In this document: positions 45,617-54,410 of the stretch, one piece after another
Layout of the letters: the number at the start of each line of letters is the position of its first letter
Numbering within the stretch: the first letter of the stretch is position 1
Assembly (NCBI GenBank): GCA_963732765.1
Contig: CAVTAS010000011.1
Location: 105,751 to 169,750 of the forward strand
Origin: JANYHF01 sp963732765
GTDB taxonomy: Bacteria; Pseudomonadota; Alphaproteobacteria; Rhizobiales; Hyphomicrobiaceae
Length of the DNA stretch: 64,000 bases
Reading direction: 5' to 3'
The notes under the pieces: model-generated
Seen by the model: the letters and a program-made list of their open reading frames with translations, nothing else
The model's database searches: none
Told to the model about the DNA's origin: nothing
Translations under genes and position numbers: made by a program

Positions 45617-46858
45617 ATGATCGTCACCGACAACGCCAGCTCGCAACGCAAGCTCGAAGCCAACCTGATCGCCTCCGAGGCCGACGGCGGGCGCATCGCG
45701 GAAAACATCGTCATGTTCGCGCGGCTGCTGCGCTCGGCAGGCCTCGCGGTCGGCCCGCAAAAGGTTGTGCTGGCCACCGAGGCCGTGATGGCGGCGGGCA
45801 TCGAGAGCCAGAAGACGCTTTATTGGACCTTGCACGCCGTGTTCGTGAACAAGCGCAGCGAACGCGAGATTTTCAACCAGGCGTTCGTGATGTTCTGGCG
45901 CGATCCCGGCTTCATCGAGCAGATGATGAGCCTGATGGTCCCGGGCCTGAAGAGCGCGCCCGCCCATGACGACAAGGAAATGTCGCGCCGGCTGGCCGAG
46001 AGCCTCTTTAAGAGCAAGGCGGACAATGCTCCGCAGGCCGAAGACCTGGTCGAGGTCGACGCAGCGGAAACCTTCAGCCAGGACGAAATCCTGCGCGCCA
46101 AGGACTTCGATCAGATGAGTGCGGAGGAACTGGCCCGGGCCAAGCGCTCGATCGAGCGGCTGCGCATGCCCTTCGAGGAAATCCGTACCCGCCGCTTCGT
46201 CGCGGCAAAACGCGGCGAGCGCCTGGACGTACGCAAGATGCTGCGCGACAGCGCCAGCAAAGGCGGCGATCATCTGCTCCCGGCCTATCGCTCGCGCGCC
46301 TGGAAACGCCCGCCGATCGTGGTGCTGTGCGACATCTCCGGCTCCATGGACACCTATGCCCGCGTCTTCCTGCACTTCCTCTACTCGCTGACCAACGACC
46401 GCGACCGCGTGCACTCCTTCCTGTTCGGCACGCGGCTCACCAACATCACCCGGCAACTCAAGTACCGCGATCCGGACATGGCGATCTCGCGCGTCACCAA
46501 CGATGTGAAAGACTGGTCGGGCGGCACACGCATCGGCCACAGCCTGGCCGAATTCAATCGCCTGTGGGCGCGCCGGGTGCTGGGCCAGAACGCGCTGGTG
46601 CTGCTGTTCACCGACGGCCTCGACCGCGAGGGTGGCGAGGGCATTGCCGCCGAAGCGCGGCGTCTGGCTGGAAGCTGCCGCCGCCTGATCTGGCTCAACC
46701 CGTTGCTTCGTTTCGACCGCTACGCCCCCATCGCGTCGGGTGCCCGCGTGCTCGCCGACCACGCCAGCGAAATGCGTTCCTGCCACAGCGTCAACAGCCT
46801 GGAAGACCTCGCGCGCGCCCTCAGCCGCGACGCCAAACCCGAAAGGACCCAACCATGA
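45617..46858 (+). CDS. CoxE-like VWA domain protein
   Basis: A 413-residue protein with an N-terminal helical half (IVMFARLLRSAGLAVGPQKV) and a C-terminal von Willebrand A domain with the MIDAS motif VVLCDISGSMDTYAR and later TDGLDREGGEG. CoxE-type proteins work with MoxR/CoxD AAA+ ATPases in metallo-enzyme maturation, notably molybdenum CO dehydrogenase; no AAA+ partner is adjacent. The preceding modB makes a molybdoenzyme link plausible but unproven. The ATG chosen has a GAGAGA site; a TTG ten codons upstream is less likely. Confidence 0.82.
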   Translation: MIVTDNASSQRKLEANLIASEADGGRIAENIVMFARLLRSAGLAVGPQKVVLATEAVMAAGIESQKTLYWTLHAVFVNKRSEREIFNQAFVMFWRDPGFIEQMMSLMVPGLKSAPAHDDKEMSRRLAESLFKSKADNAPQAEDLVEVDAAETFSQDEILRAKDFDQMSAEELARAKRSIERLRMPFEEIRTRRFVAAKRGERLDVRKMLRDSASKGGDHLLPAYRSRAWKRPPIVVLCDISGSMDTYARVFLHFLYSLTNDRDRVHSFLFGTRLTNITRQLKYRDPDMAISRVTNDVKDWSGGTRIGHSLAEFNRLWARRVLGQNALVLLFTDGLDREGGEGIAAEARRLAGSCRRLIWLNPLLRFDRYAPIASGARVLADHASEMRSCHSVNSLEDLARALSRDAKPERTQP

Positions 46859-47151
46859 TCCGCCACACCGTCGTCTTTACACTGAAGCATCCCGCCGGCT
46901 CACCCGAGGAGGCGGACTTCCTGACCGCAGGCAAGATCCTGGCCGCCATCCCCGGCGTACAGAAGTTCGAGCAGCTACGCCAGGTCAGCAAGAAGTGTCC
47001 GCATTCGTTCGGCTTCTCGATGGAGTTCGCCGACCAGGCCGCCTACGACGGCTACAACCGCCACCCCGACCACGTCGCCTTCGTGCGCAACCGCTGGCTG
47101 CGCGAGGTGGATGCGTTCCAAGAGATCGATTACGTGCGGCTGGGCAGCTGA
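46855..47151 (+). CDS. Dabb-family (stress-responsive alpha/beta barrel) protein
   Basis: A 98-residue dimeric ferredoxin-like (Dabb) protein: MIRHTVVFTLKHPAGSPEEA, IPGVQKFEQLRQVS, FSMEFADQAAYDGYNRHPDH and a C-terminal DAFQEIDYV. Members range from plant stress proteins to enzymes such as olivetolic acid cyclase. Its ATG overlaps the VWA stop by 4 nt, so it is co-translated with the VWA gene. Specific role unknown. Confidence 0.82.
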   Translation: MIRHTVVFTLKHPAGSPEEADFLTAGKILAAIPGVQKFEQLRQVSKKCPHSFGFSMEFADQAAYDGYNRHPDHVAFVRNRWLREVDAFQEIDYVRLGS

Positions 47152-47179
47152 TGCCGGCCGGCGCGTTAAGGCCCGCCCC

Positions 47180-47842
47180 TCACAGCTTGCGCGCGAGCGT
47201 CAGCCCATCACCGATCGGCAGCATCGAAACCGCGACGCGCGCATCGTGCCGTACACGATCATTCAGCTTACGGATTGAAAGCGTGTCCGCCGAGCCATCC
47301 TTGGGATCGGTGACGTGGCCGCTCCAGAACACATTGTCGATCAGCACCAGGCCGCCGGCGCGCAGCAGTTGCATGGCCTTTTCGTAGTAAGCAGAATAGT
47401 TGCCCTTGTCGGCGTCGATGAACACCAGATCGACAGTCCCGGCCTTTCCCTCCGCCAGCAGAGCATCGAGCGTCTCAAGCGCCGGCGCCAATCTCAGGTC
47501 GATGCGGTCGGCTACGCCGGCGTCGGCCCAGGCCGCGCGGCCGTAATCTGTATACTCCTTGTTGACGTCGCAAGCGACGATGCGCCCGCCCGGCGGCAAG
47601 GCCAGGGCGATGGCGAGCGTGGTGTAGCCGACGAACACGCCGACCTCGATGACGGACTTGGCCCCGATCGCCCCCGCCATCAGCGCCACCAGATTGGCCA
47701 CTTCCGGCCCCGACATCATCTCGCGCTCGGGCAACTTGGAGGCGCGCTCGCGCAGCGCAACCAGCACCGCATGCTCGCGCACGCCATGCGCCACCATGTA
47801 AGCGTGAAGCGCAGGCGTCATGGTGGTGGATGAGATGGCCAA
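47180..47842 (-). CDS. SAM-dependent O-methyltransferase (family 3)
   Basis: A 220-residue methyltransferase of the caffeoyl-CoA/catechol type. Motif I is VIEVGVFVGYTTLAIALALP, metal and SAM segments include VDLVFIDADKGNYSAYY, and the later VLIDNVFWSGHV is characteristic. These enzymes methylate catechol-like hydroxyls with Mg2+ help. Start: a TTG with a strong GGAGGG site seven bases upstream is preferred; the first ATG is seven codons later and lacks a ribosome site. Confidence 0.87.
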   Translation of the reverse strand: MAISSTTMTPALHAYMVAHGVREHAVLVALRERASKLPEREMMSGPEVANLVALMAGAIGAKSVIEVGVFVGYTTLAIALALPPGGRIVACDVNKEYTDYGRAAWADAGVADRIDLRLAPALETLDALLAEGKAGTVDLVFIDADKGNYSAYYEKAMQLLRAGGLVLIDNVFWSGHVTDPKDGSADTLSIRKLNDRVRHDARVAVSMLPIGDGLTLARKL

Positions 47843-47863
47843 GGGTGATCCCTCCGTTGCAGT

Positions 47864-48055
47864 TCAGCGCTTGAAGAAGACTTCGGCAGCTTCGCGCGAG
47901 GCTTTGCGGGCGACGATCTCGGCTTCGACGCGGGCGCGCTCCTCGGCCAGCAGGGCCAGCCGCGTCTCTAGCTCAGGCACCGAAAGCAGCGCTATGTTTT
48001 CGCCAATCGCCGGTCCGGCCGGCTTCTTCGGCTTGAACATCTCATCAAGATCCAT
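47864..48055 (-). CDS. DUF1192 small protein
   Basis: A 63-residue protein: an N-terminal MDLDEMFKPKKP, then a helical segment LSVPELETRLALLAEERARV and ending AAEVFFKR. This is the DUF1192 pattern, a small conserved alphaproteobacterial family of unknown function. It lies just upstream of the O-methyltransferase gene on the same strand (21 bp) and is divergent from the quinone oxidoreductase gene. Confidence 0.82.
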   Translation of the reverse strand: MDLDEMFKPKKPAGPAIGENIALLSVPELETRLALLAEERARVEAEIVARKASREAAEVFFKR

Positions 48056-48124
48056 GGGCTCGGCTCCGCTTGCGTTTTGACCGGAACGCGTGATCCTAGC
48101 GCAAAATCGAAGGAGCGCCAGTCC

Positions 48125-49150
48125 ATGCCCAACCAGCCCATGCCGACCCCAATGCCGACCATCCCTGAGACCATGACCGCCATTACCATCGCCCGTCCCG
48201 GCGGGCCCGAGGTGTTGACGCCCGCGACCGTGCCGGTGCCGGAGCCGGGGCCGGGCCAGCTGCTGATCAAGGTCGCGGCGGCGGGCGTCAACCGGCCGGA
48301 TGTGCTGCAGCGCCAGGGGCTCTATCCGGTGCCGCCGGGTGCCTCGCCGCTGCCGGGACTGGAGGCGGCTGGCGAGGTGGTGGCCGTGGGTGCGGGGACG
48401 GTGCGCTACAAGGTCGGCGATGCGATCACCGCGCTGCTGAACGGCGGCGGCTATGCTGAATATGCGCTGGTGGAGGAGGGCGCGGCACTGCCGATCCCGG
48501 CCGGGCTGACGGCCATCGAGGCGGCAGCGTTACCCGAAACGGTGTTCACGGTCTGGCACAATGTGTTCGAGCGCGGCGGGCTGAAGGCAGGCGAGCGGCT
48601 GCTGGTGCACGGCGGATCGAGCGGCATCGGCACCACGGCAATCCAACTCGCCAAAACCTTCGGGGCCGAAGTGCTGGTGACCGCCGGATCGCCCGAGAAA
48701 TGCGCCGCCTGTCTCAAGTTGGGAGCGGATCACGCCATCGACTACCGCGCCGAGGACTTCGTCGCGGCCGTCGCCAAGGCCACCGGCGGCAAGGGCGTTG
48801 ATGTGATCCTGGACATGGTCGGCGGCCCCTACATGGCGCGCAACTTGGACGCCGCCGCCCCTGATGGCCGCATCGTGCAGATCGCGTTCCAGCAGGGCGC
48901 GACCACGGAGATGAACGTCGCCAAGCTGATGATGAAGCGCCTGACCTGGACGGGATCGACGCTGCGCCCTCGCACCAACGCTTTCAAGGCGCGGCTGGCG
49001 GGCGAAGTTGAGCGGCACGTCTGGCCGCTGGTGGTCGCTGGCAAGCTGCGGCCAGTGATGGACCGGCAGTTTCCGCTGGCGGAGGCGGCCGCCGCCCATG
49101 CGCGGATGGAAGCGGGGACACACATCGGGAAGATCGTGCTGGTGGGGTGA
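48125..49150 (+). CDS. NAD(P)H:quinone oxidoreductase, zinc-independent MDR (PIG3/QorA-like)
   Basis: A 341-residue medium-chain reductase. It has a GroES-like N-terminal domain (GVNRPDVLQRQGLYPVPPGA), PETVFTVWHNVFERGGLKAG, and the NADPH-binding motif VHGGSSGIGTTAIQLAK. The absence of the structural zinc cysteines places it in the quinone reductase/PIG3 branch. The start at MPNQPMPT follows a GAAGGAG site; a later ATG (MTAITIARPGG) is a possible alternative that fits homologues and would remove a Pro/Met-rich leader. Confidence 0.9.
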   Translation: MPNQPMPTPMPTIPETMTAITIARPGGPEVLTPATVPVPEPGPGQLLIKVAAAGVNRPDVLQRQGLYPVPPGASPLPGLEAAGEVVAVGAGTVRYKVGDAITALLNGGGYAEYALVEEGAALPIPAGLTAIEAAALPETVFTVWHNVFERGGLKAGERLLVHGGSSGIGTTAIQLAKTFGAEVLVTAGSPEKCAACLKLGADHAIDYRAEDFVAAVAKATGGKGVDVILDMVGGPYMARNLDAAAPDGRIVQIAFQQGATTEMNVAKLMMKRLTWTGSTLRPRTNAFKARLAGEVERHVWPLVVAGKLRPVMDRQFPLAEAAAAHARMEAGTHIGKIVLVG

Positions 49151-49221
49151 GGTCTCAGTTGGTAAGCACCACCTCTTCTCAACCATGCGCCGAGAATTGC
49201 GCGATGAGCCTTGGGCCAAAA

Positions 49222-50502
49222 TCACACCCAATCCCTGACCCGGTAGTACGCCATCCCCAGCGCCAGCATCTGGTTGCCCAGCCACTGCCCAATCGGCACG
49301 CGCCACTGCCGCATGCCCTCGAACAGCTCCAGCCGGTCGCTGCGCCCGTCCATGGCGTCGGCGACGATCTCGCTGGCCAGATGCGTGACGTTGACGCCAT
49401 GGCCGGAGTAGCCCTGCAGGAAGAACACGTTCGGCGCGCTGCGGCCGAGCAACGGCACCCGGCTCAACACGATACCGATGTGGCCGCCCCATTGGTATTC
49501 AATCCGTGTGCCCGCCAACTCTGGCCACAGCTCCACGATGCGCGGGCGCAGCGCTGCGGCAATATCGGATGGCGTGCGGTTGGAATAGTTGCACAAGCCG
49601 CCGAACAGCAGACGACGATCCGCCGTCAGACGAAAATAGTCGAGCACCAAGCGTGTGTCGGTGACGCCGTAGTCGAAGCGGTTGATGCGTGCGGCCACCG
49701 CCTCGGACAGCGGCTCGGTGGTGACGACGTAGGTGCCGGCTGGAAACAGCAAGCCGGCAAGCCGCCGCCGCTCAAGCTGGTGATAGGCATTGCCGGCCAG
49801 CACCACCTGGTTGCAGGTGACGCGGCCCTCAGCGGTCTCGACCACGGGGCGCGCGCCGTGCCGGATCGCGGTGACCGCGCTTTCTTCGTGCAGCGCCACG
49901 CCCAGCGAAGCGGCCCCGCGCGCCTCGCCCAGCGCCAGATTGAGCGGATGGCAATGGGCGTTGCGGCCGTCGATCAACCCGCCGCAATAAGCGTCCGTCC
50001 CCAGCGCATCGCCGACCTCGGACTTACCCAGCAGCCGCAGCCGATGATCGGGGTGGTCACGCGCAAATCCGGCAGCGTAGGCTTTCAGCCCCTCCATATG
50101 GCGCGGCTTGACCGCGGCTTCGAGCGTGCCGCGCTTGTAGTCGCAGGCGATGGCAAAGCGCTTGATGCGCTCCTCGATGATGTTGTGGCCGCGATAGTGC
50201 AGGTCCGCCACCAGGCGCCGGCCGGCCTCGCCCAGTTGCGCCACCATCCGGCTCTCGCCCGGCAGGCCGCCGAGCACCTGTCCACCGTTGCGCCCGGACG
50301 CGCCCCAGCCGATGCGGTGGGCTTCCAGCAACACGACTTTGGCGCCTCGATCCGCAAGGAAAATCGCAGTCGACAGTCCCGAGTAGCCGCCCCCGATGAT
50401 GCACACATCCGCACTAACGTCGCCAGCGAGCGTAGGGTAGCGCGTGGCGTCGTTGGCCGTGGCGGCGTAGTAAGAGGCGGTGTGGCTGTGGTTGGGGATC
50501 AT
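49222..50502 (-). CDS. FAD-dependent amine/amino-acid oxidoreductase (PuuB-like, DAO family)
   Basis: A 426-residue DAO-fold flavoenzyme. N-terminal SYYAATAN precedes the dinucleotide motif ADVCIIGGGYSGLSTAIFLA and VVLLEAHRIGWGASGRNGGQ, strongly like gamma-glutamylputrescine oxidase PuuB. The C-terminal FAD segment is VFFLQGYSGHGVNVTHLA. PuuB oxidises gamma-glutamylputrescine; related proteins oxidise other amines and no other putrescine genes are adjacent. The start MIPNHSHTASYY was chosen over an upstream extension. It is divergent from the dehydratase gene. Confidence 0.88.
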   Translation of the reverse strand: MIPNHSHTASYYAATANDATRYPTLAGDVSADVCIIGGGYSGLSTAIFLADRGAKVVLLEAHRIGWGASGRNGGQVLGGLPGESRMVAQLGEAGRRLVADLHYRGHNIIEERIKRFAIACDYKRGTLEAAVKPRHMEGLKAYAAGFARDHPDHRLRLLGKSEVGDALGTDAYCGGLIDGRNAHCHPLNLALGEARGAASLGVALHEESAVTAIRHGARPVVETAEGRVTCNQVVLAGNAYHQLERRRLAGLLFPAGTYVVTTEPLSEAVAARINRFDYGVTDTRLVLDYFRLTADRRLLFGGLCNYSNRTPSDIAAALRPRIVELWPELAGTRIEYQWGGHIGIVLSRVPLLGRSAPNVFFLQGYSGHGVNVTHLASEIVADAMDGRSDRLELFEGMRQWRVPIGQWLGNQMLALGMAYYRVRDWV

Positions 50503-50654
50503 TGGTCCAAATCGTGGGGGTTCCGAGTCGCCGGGGTGGCGGGCGCAGAAATTGTGATCACAATTGTCCGGGGCTGTCAAAAATGCTCTCCCCAGACGAT
50601 GGCCAACCGCAGCGGTTTCCCCCATGATGCCGCGCGAAATCGCCTGGGGCCGCC

Positions 50655-51632
50655 ATGACCATCCCGACCATCGACGATATCCGCTCTGCCGCCGCGCAGC
50701 TTCGCCCCTACGCGGTGCGCACGCCGCTGATCGAAAGCGACCGGCTGAACGAGCGGCTGGGCGGGCGCGTACTGCTGAAACTGGAGACGCTGCAGCGCAC
50801 CGGCACCTTCAAATTCCGTGGCGCCTTCAACAAGATCAGCCGGCTGAGCAAATCTGGAACGCCGGGCGGCGTGGTTGCCGTCTCCTCGGGCAACCATGCC
50901 CAGGGCGTGGCCGATGCCGCCCGCATGATGGGCTTCAAGGCCGCGATCGTCATGCCCGCTCAGGCACCGGCCTTGAAGATCGCCCGGACCAAGGCGCTTG
51001 GCGCCGAGGTCATCCTCTACGATCGCGAGACCGGCGATCGCGAGGCGATCTTTGCGGCGGCAGCGCGTGAGCGCGGGGCGGTGATGGTGCCGCCCTTCGA
51101 CGATCCCGCGATCATCGCGGGGCAAGGCACGGTCGGGCTGGAGCTGATGGCGCAGGCCGACGCGCTTGGCGCCGTGCCCGATCTGGTGCTGGTGCCGTGC
51201 GGGGGCGGCGGCCTGGTCAGCGGCGTCTCGATTGCGGTGCATGCGGCCAATCCCGCCACCCGAGTGATGGCCATCGAGCCCGAGGGGTTCGACGACACAA
51301 CGCGCTCTCTGGCCAGCGGCCGGCAAGAGAGCAATGAGCGCCGCGGCGGGTCGATTTGCGATGCCCTGCTGTCGCCCGAGCCCGGCGTGCTGACGCTGGC
51401 AACCTGCCTGGCGCAAGCGGTTGCCGGAGCGGTGGTCAGCGAACAATCCGTACGCGCCGCGATGCGCTACGCCTTCGAGGACCTGAAACTGGTGGTGGAA
51501 CCGGGCGGCGCGGTGGGGTTAGCCGCGCTGTTGTCGGGGACGGTGTCGCTGTCGGGCCGCACGGCGGTCATTGTGTTGTCCGGCGGCAATGTCGATCCCG
51601 CGCTGTTCGGTGAGATCCTGAGGGACGGCTAG
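50655..51632 (+). CDS. Threonine/serine dehydratase-like PLP enzyme
   Basis: A 325-residue fold-type II PLP enzyme. The PLP Lys is in TFKFRGAFNKI, the SSGNHAQGVADAA loop holds the substrate carboxylate, and the phosphate-binding GGGGLVSG is intact; it ends in VIVLSGGNVDP. No C-terminal ACT domain is present, so it is the short catabolic/serine racemase-like type and not biosynthetic IlvA. Specificity (threonine, serine, threo-hydroxyaspartate) is open. Confidence 0.9.
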   Translation: MTIPTIDDIRSAAAQLRPYAVRTPLIESDRLNERLGGRVLLKLETLQRTGTFKFRGAFNKISRLSKSGTPGGVVAVSSGNHAQGVADAARMMGFKAAIVMPAQAPALKIARTKALGAEVILYDRETGDREAIFAAAARERGAVMVPPFDDPAIIAGQGTVGLELMAQADALGAVPDLVLVPCGGGGLVSGVSIAVHAANPATRVMAIEPEGFDDTTRSLASGRQESNERRGGSICDALLSPEPGVLTLATCLAQAVAGAVVSEQSVRAAMRYAFEDLKLVVEPGGAVGLAALLSGTVSLSGRTAVIVLSGGNVDPALFGEILRDG

Positions 51633-52942
51633 GAGGCAGGCAATCCCGCGTTGGCCGCGAGCCAAGCCAACACCTGCCTGGCATGATCAGCCGGCGGATG
51701 AACGGGATGGAACACGTGCTCGATCCGGCCGTCGCGCAGCAGCAGGGTCAGGCGGCGCAGGAAACTCTCCTTGCCCGCCACAAATGTTGGCAGCCTCCAA
51801 GCCTCGCGCAATCTGCCCTCCACATCGCAGAGCACATCGAACGGCAATTTCAGCCGCTCCACCATCTCGCGCTGATGCTCCGTGGTCTGCCCACTGACGG
51901 CCATCACGCGCACGCCAGCGGCCTTGAACGCCGCGTGGTGATCACGAAACCCTTCCAGCTCAGGCGTCGATCCGTGCGCGCCCAGAAGTTCGTCCCATTC
52001 CGCCGGGTTCGGCAGTCCGGGCCGGCCGGTCCAGGGATAGACGGCCACGACCGTCCGCCCCGGGATTGCAGCGGGATCGACATACTCCCAACCTGCCGTC
52101 GTAGGCAGCGCAACGCCGGTCAACCGCTCGCCGGCCTTCAGATGCGCGATGCCGCCATCGTCCAGCGGCGGTGTCGCCGTGGCGTCCGCCACCCAATAGT
52201 CGTAGCGCCCCACGGTTTCGAAACCGAAGCTGCGATAGAGCGCGATCGCCCCGGCATTGTCCGCGCCAACCTGCAGATGCAGGGTATGCGCCCCTTCGCC
52301 ATGGGCCCAATTTTCGATGCCGCCGAGGATCGCCCGCGCCCCGCCGCGCCGCCGCGTTTCCTCACGACTGGCGATGCATTCCACCGTAGCGATGCCGTCC
52401 TCGATGACGCCGAGCCCGCAGGAAAACGTGATGCCCTTGCGCCGGCAGCGCACATAGGCGCGCGGCTCAGGCAACAGCGCGAGGATGTCGGGCGCTATCC
52501 GGCGGCGCTGCTCGTCGAGCACACCGAACCAGACTTTCAGCCATTGCGGGGTCGGGAACGGCGACCACTCGACGCCCTCCAGGTCGGGTTTGCGGGCCTG
52601 CGTCGCCTTGGCCATGATGAGCGCGCTCGACTCGACGGTATAGCCGCGCGCTTTCAACGCATCCTTCAAATCTCGCGGCTCGCTCACCTCCGAAATCCGG
52701 AAGCGCGCGCGCCGGCCGCGCAACTGGTAGTAGTGCTCGACCTTGGCGATGGATGTGGCGACGTCGCCGCCGTCGTAATCCAGCGTGAAGGTCGAATTGC
52801 TGCGCCCGAAGCCGCCACCGGACGCACGCCACACCCAGCCGTCGACATTGGCGCTCTCCAGCGCCGGCCAGGCGAAGAATCCCGCCCGCTCGACGCGGCG
52901 AAGGTCGTCGCGATAGGGAATGGGTGGGGAAGGCGTGGTCAT
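51629..52942 (-). CDS. GNAT acetyltransferase fused to a cysteine-less peroxiredoxin-like domain
   Basis: A 437-residue two-domain protein. Residues 1-265 are GNAT-like; the acetyl-CoA region includes VECIASREETRRRGGARAIL and VGADNAGAIALYRSFGF. Residues about 275-437 match the peroxiredoxin subgroup with VVAVYPWTGRPGLPNPAEW, LKLPFDVLCDVEG and RLPTFVAGKESFLRRLTLL. In relatives the active-site segment reads GCTPQ; here it is GSTPE, with Ser325 in place of the peroxidatic Cys. The second domain is therefore unlikely to reduce peroxides by the normal route. The ATG at MTTPSPP has a GGGGGAC site. Its stop overlaps the dehydratase stop region. Confidence 0.8.
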   Translation of the reverse strand: MTTPSPPIPYRDDLRRVERAGFFAWPALESANVDGWVWRASGGGFGRSNSTFTLDYDGGDVATSIAKVEHYYQLRGRRARFRISEVSEPRDLKDALKARGYTVESSALIMAKATQARKPDLEGVEWSPFPTPQWLKVWFGVLDEQRRRIAPDILALLPEPRAYVRCRRKGITFSCGLGVIEDGIATVECIASREETRRRGGARAILGGIENWAHGEGAHTLHLQVGADNAGAIALYRSFGFETVGRYDYWVADATATPPLDDGGIAHLKAGERLTGVALPTTAGWEYVDPAAIPGRTVVAVYPWTGRPGLPNPAEWDELLGAHGSTPELEGFRDHHAAFKAAGVRVMAVSGQTTEHQREMVERLKLPFDVLCDVEGRLREAWRLPTFVAGKESFLRRLTLLLRDGRIEHVFHPVHPPADHARQVLAWLAANAGLPAS

Positions 52943-52972
52943 CGGGTCCCCCACGGCGCCAGCGCGACCGCC

Positions 52973-53123
52973 TCGTCATCCCCGCGAAGGCGGGGATCCA
53001 TGCAAGCTTCGGCTCCTGCCGTGCTCGCAGTCCGGGTGCAGGCCGCAAATCGACGCCTTGCCGTGGTGTCGCAGCGGGCCCACTTCGGGTATGCATGGCT
53101 CCCCGCCTGCGCGGGGATGACGA
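52973..53123. repeat. Composite REP-like element, copy 3 (inverted arms)
   Basis: Left arm 52973-53007 (TCGTCATCCCCGCG...GGATCCATGCAAGC) and inverted right arm 53092-53123 (TGCATGGCTCCCCGCC...GGGGATGACGA) surround 84 nt. Length 151 bp matches copies 1 and 2. It lies between smpB and the GNAT fusion gene. Confidence 0.78.
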
Positions 53124-53153
53124 TGGCAAAGTGTGCTTTGCGAGCCCCCCGCA

Positions 53154-53639
53154 TCATTCGTCCCCCTTGCCGCGGCCGCGCAGCACGCGGCCCTTCTCGC
53201 GGTTCCACTCGCGCTCCTTGGTGGCGGCGCGCTTGTCGTGCGCCTTGCGGCCCTTGGCCAGCGCCAACGCCATCTTGGCGATCCCCCGCTCGTTGAAATA
53301 GATGCGCAACGGCACCAGCGTCATGCCCTCGCGCGAAATGGCGTTCATGAGCTTGGCCGATTCGCGCTTCTTCAGCAGCAGTTTGCGCCGCCGCTTGGGC
53401 TCGTGATTGAAGCGGTTGGCCTGCGTGAAGATCGGGATGGTGGCGTTGATCAGCCACAGCTCGCCGTCCTCGTCGGTGGCGTAGCTCTCGGCGATGGTCG
53501 CCCGCCCCAGCCGCAGCGACTTCACCTCCGAGCCGTGCAGCACCAGGCCAGCCTCGTAGACATCCTCGATGGAATAATCGAAGCGCGCGCGGCGGTTCTC
53601 GGAGACGGTTTTGTGGGTGTCGGTGGGTTTGTCGGCCAT
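53154..53639 (-). CDS. smpB: SsrA-binding protein SmpB
   Basis: A 161-residue SmpB, the partner of tmRNA in trans-translation. It has ENRRARFDYSIEDVYEAGLV, LHGSEVKSLRLGRATIAESY, the HEPKRRRKLLLKKRE loop and a basic C-terminus (KGRKAHDKRAATKEREWNRE). Start MADKPTDTHKTV. No tmRNA gene was seen in the window. dapA, its usual neighbour in alphaproteobacteria, is separated by the accessory patch at 53.6-56.8 kb. Confidence 0.97.
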   Translation of the reverse strand: MADKPTDTHKTVSENRRARFDYSIEDVYEAGLVLHGSEVKSLRLGRATIAESYATDEDGELWLINATIPIFTQANRFNHEPKRRRKLLLKKRESAKLMNAISREGMTLVPLRIYFNERGIAKMALALAKGRKAHDKRAATKEREWNREKGRVLRGRGKGDE

Positions 53640-53744
53640 GGGCGAGGGGTAGCGGAGTTGGGTGGGGCGGGCAAGGGGTGGGGACATGATGGTCATCGGC
53701 AGCCTGGCGCGGGATTAGGGGATTGTCACAGGCCTATCGCTGCC

Positions 53745-53804
53745 GATGAGCTTCGTGTCCCCAGTGTCTGCGGCACGTAGACGACTGGGGACACGAAGCT
53801 CATC
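53745..53804. repeat. 21-bp perfect inverted repeat with GGGGACACGAAGCTCATC arm
   Basis: Arms 53745-53765 and 53784-53804 are perfect complements with an 18-nt centre whose own ends (GTCT/AGAC) extend the stem. The GGGGACA core resembles that of the inverted repeats at 31.8 and 57.8 kb, suggesting a related repeat family. Confidence 0.75.
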
Positions 53805-53918
53805 TTCGGCGCCGGCACATTGCCTTACGCCGCACCGTCCCGATGCCGCCAAAGATGACCATCATGTCCCCGAGCCGCGAACCGCGAGCCGGCCGCCAGC
53901 GACGACGTGACGAAGCAA

Positions 53919-53970
53919 CGCACACGGCGGCCGGCTCCCGGTTACGGGAGTCGCCGTGCGCCACCAAGAA
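53919..53970. repeat. GGCGGCCGGC-type hairpin repeat, copy B
   Basis: CGCACACGGCGGCCGGC, then CCC-GTTA-GGG and GTCGCCGTGCGCCACCAA, the same block order as the copies at 42119 and 57876. The outer arms are complementary, so it forms one long hairpin. Confidence 0.65.
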
Positions 53971-54324
53971 GGGGTGCGGGGTCAATCGAAAGCCGCGAAT
54001 TGGTAGTAGGAAGTGCGGCTTTCGATCGCCCCGCCAGCGTTTTTGCGATCCCTCCGTCGCCACGTTACCTGTGGGCTGCTCCACGCTCCGGAATCTCACC
54101 CGAAGCGAGCGACGGCGGCCGCCGGGCCTTGAGGTGTGCGGCACCCCGGCCCAGTCGCTGCCCCTCCCCCAGCAGTTCGAGACGCCCTCGAGTGCATCCC
54201 TGTAGGGGAAGGTGAGTAGAAGGTGGGGCATGTGAGAGTATTTGTCAAGTATTACTCATAATTTTCTGTCGATTATAAGTATATCTGGTGAATACTCATG
54301 CATTTCTGGCGAAGTATTTGCGGA

Positions 54325-54363
54325 GGAACCGTAGGGCGCAATAGCGTTTCGCGTATTGCGCCG
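54325..54363 (+). repeat. REP of the RAYT, upstream direct copy
   Basis: A 39-nt unit GGAACCGTAGGGCGCAATAG... ending TATTGCGCCG. It folds into a GGCGCAATA / TATTGCGCC hairpin after a GTAG-like head. An identical 39-nt copy lies at 55058-55096 on the other side of the transposase gene. Confidence 0.85.
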
Positions 54364-54410
54364 TCGCGCAGCAAACGCCGCGGACGCCGCCGTGAGGTCC
54401 GCGCCCGGTC

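Noticed and set aside
45575..46852. 425-codon frame antisense to the VWA gene
   Set aside because: The sense strand has a clear MIDAS-containing VWA protein; the antisense sequence has no motif.
53800..54231. Open frames on both strands between smpB and the RAYT
   Set aside because: Both overlap repeats and inverted repeats, are Arg/Pro/Ser-rich, and lack ribosome sites; treated as repeat DNA.
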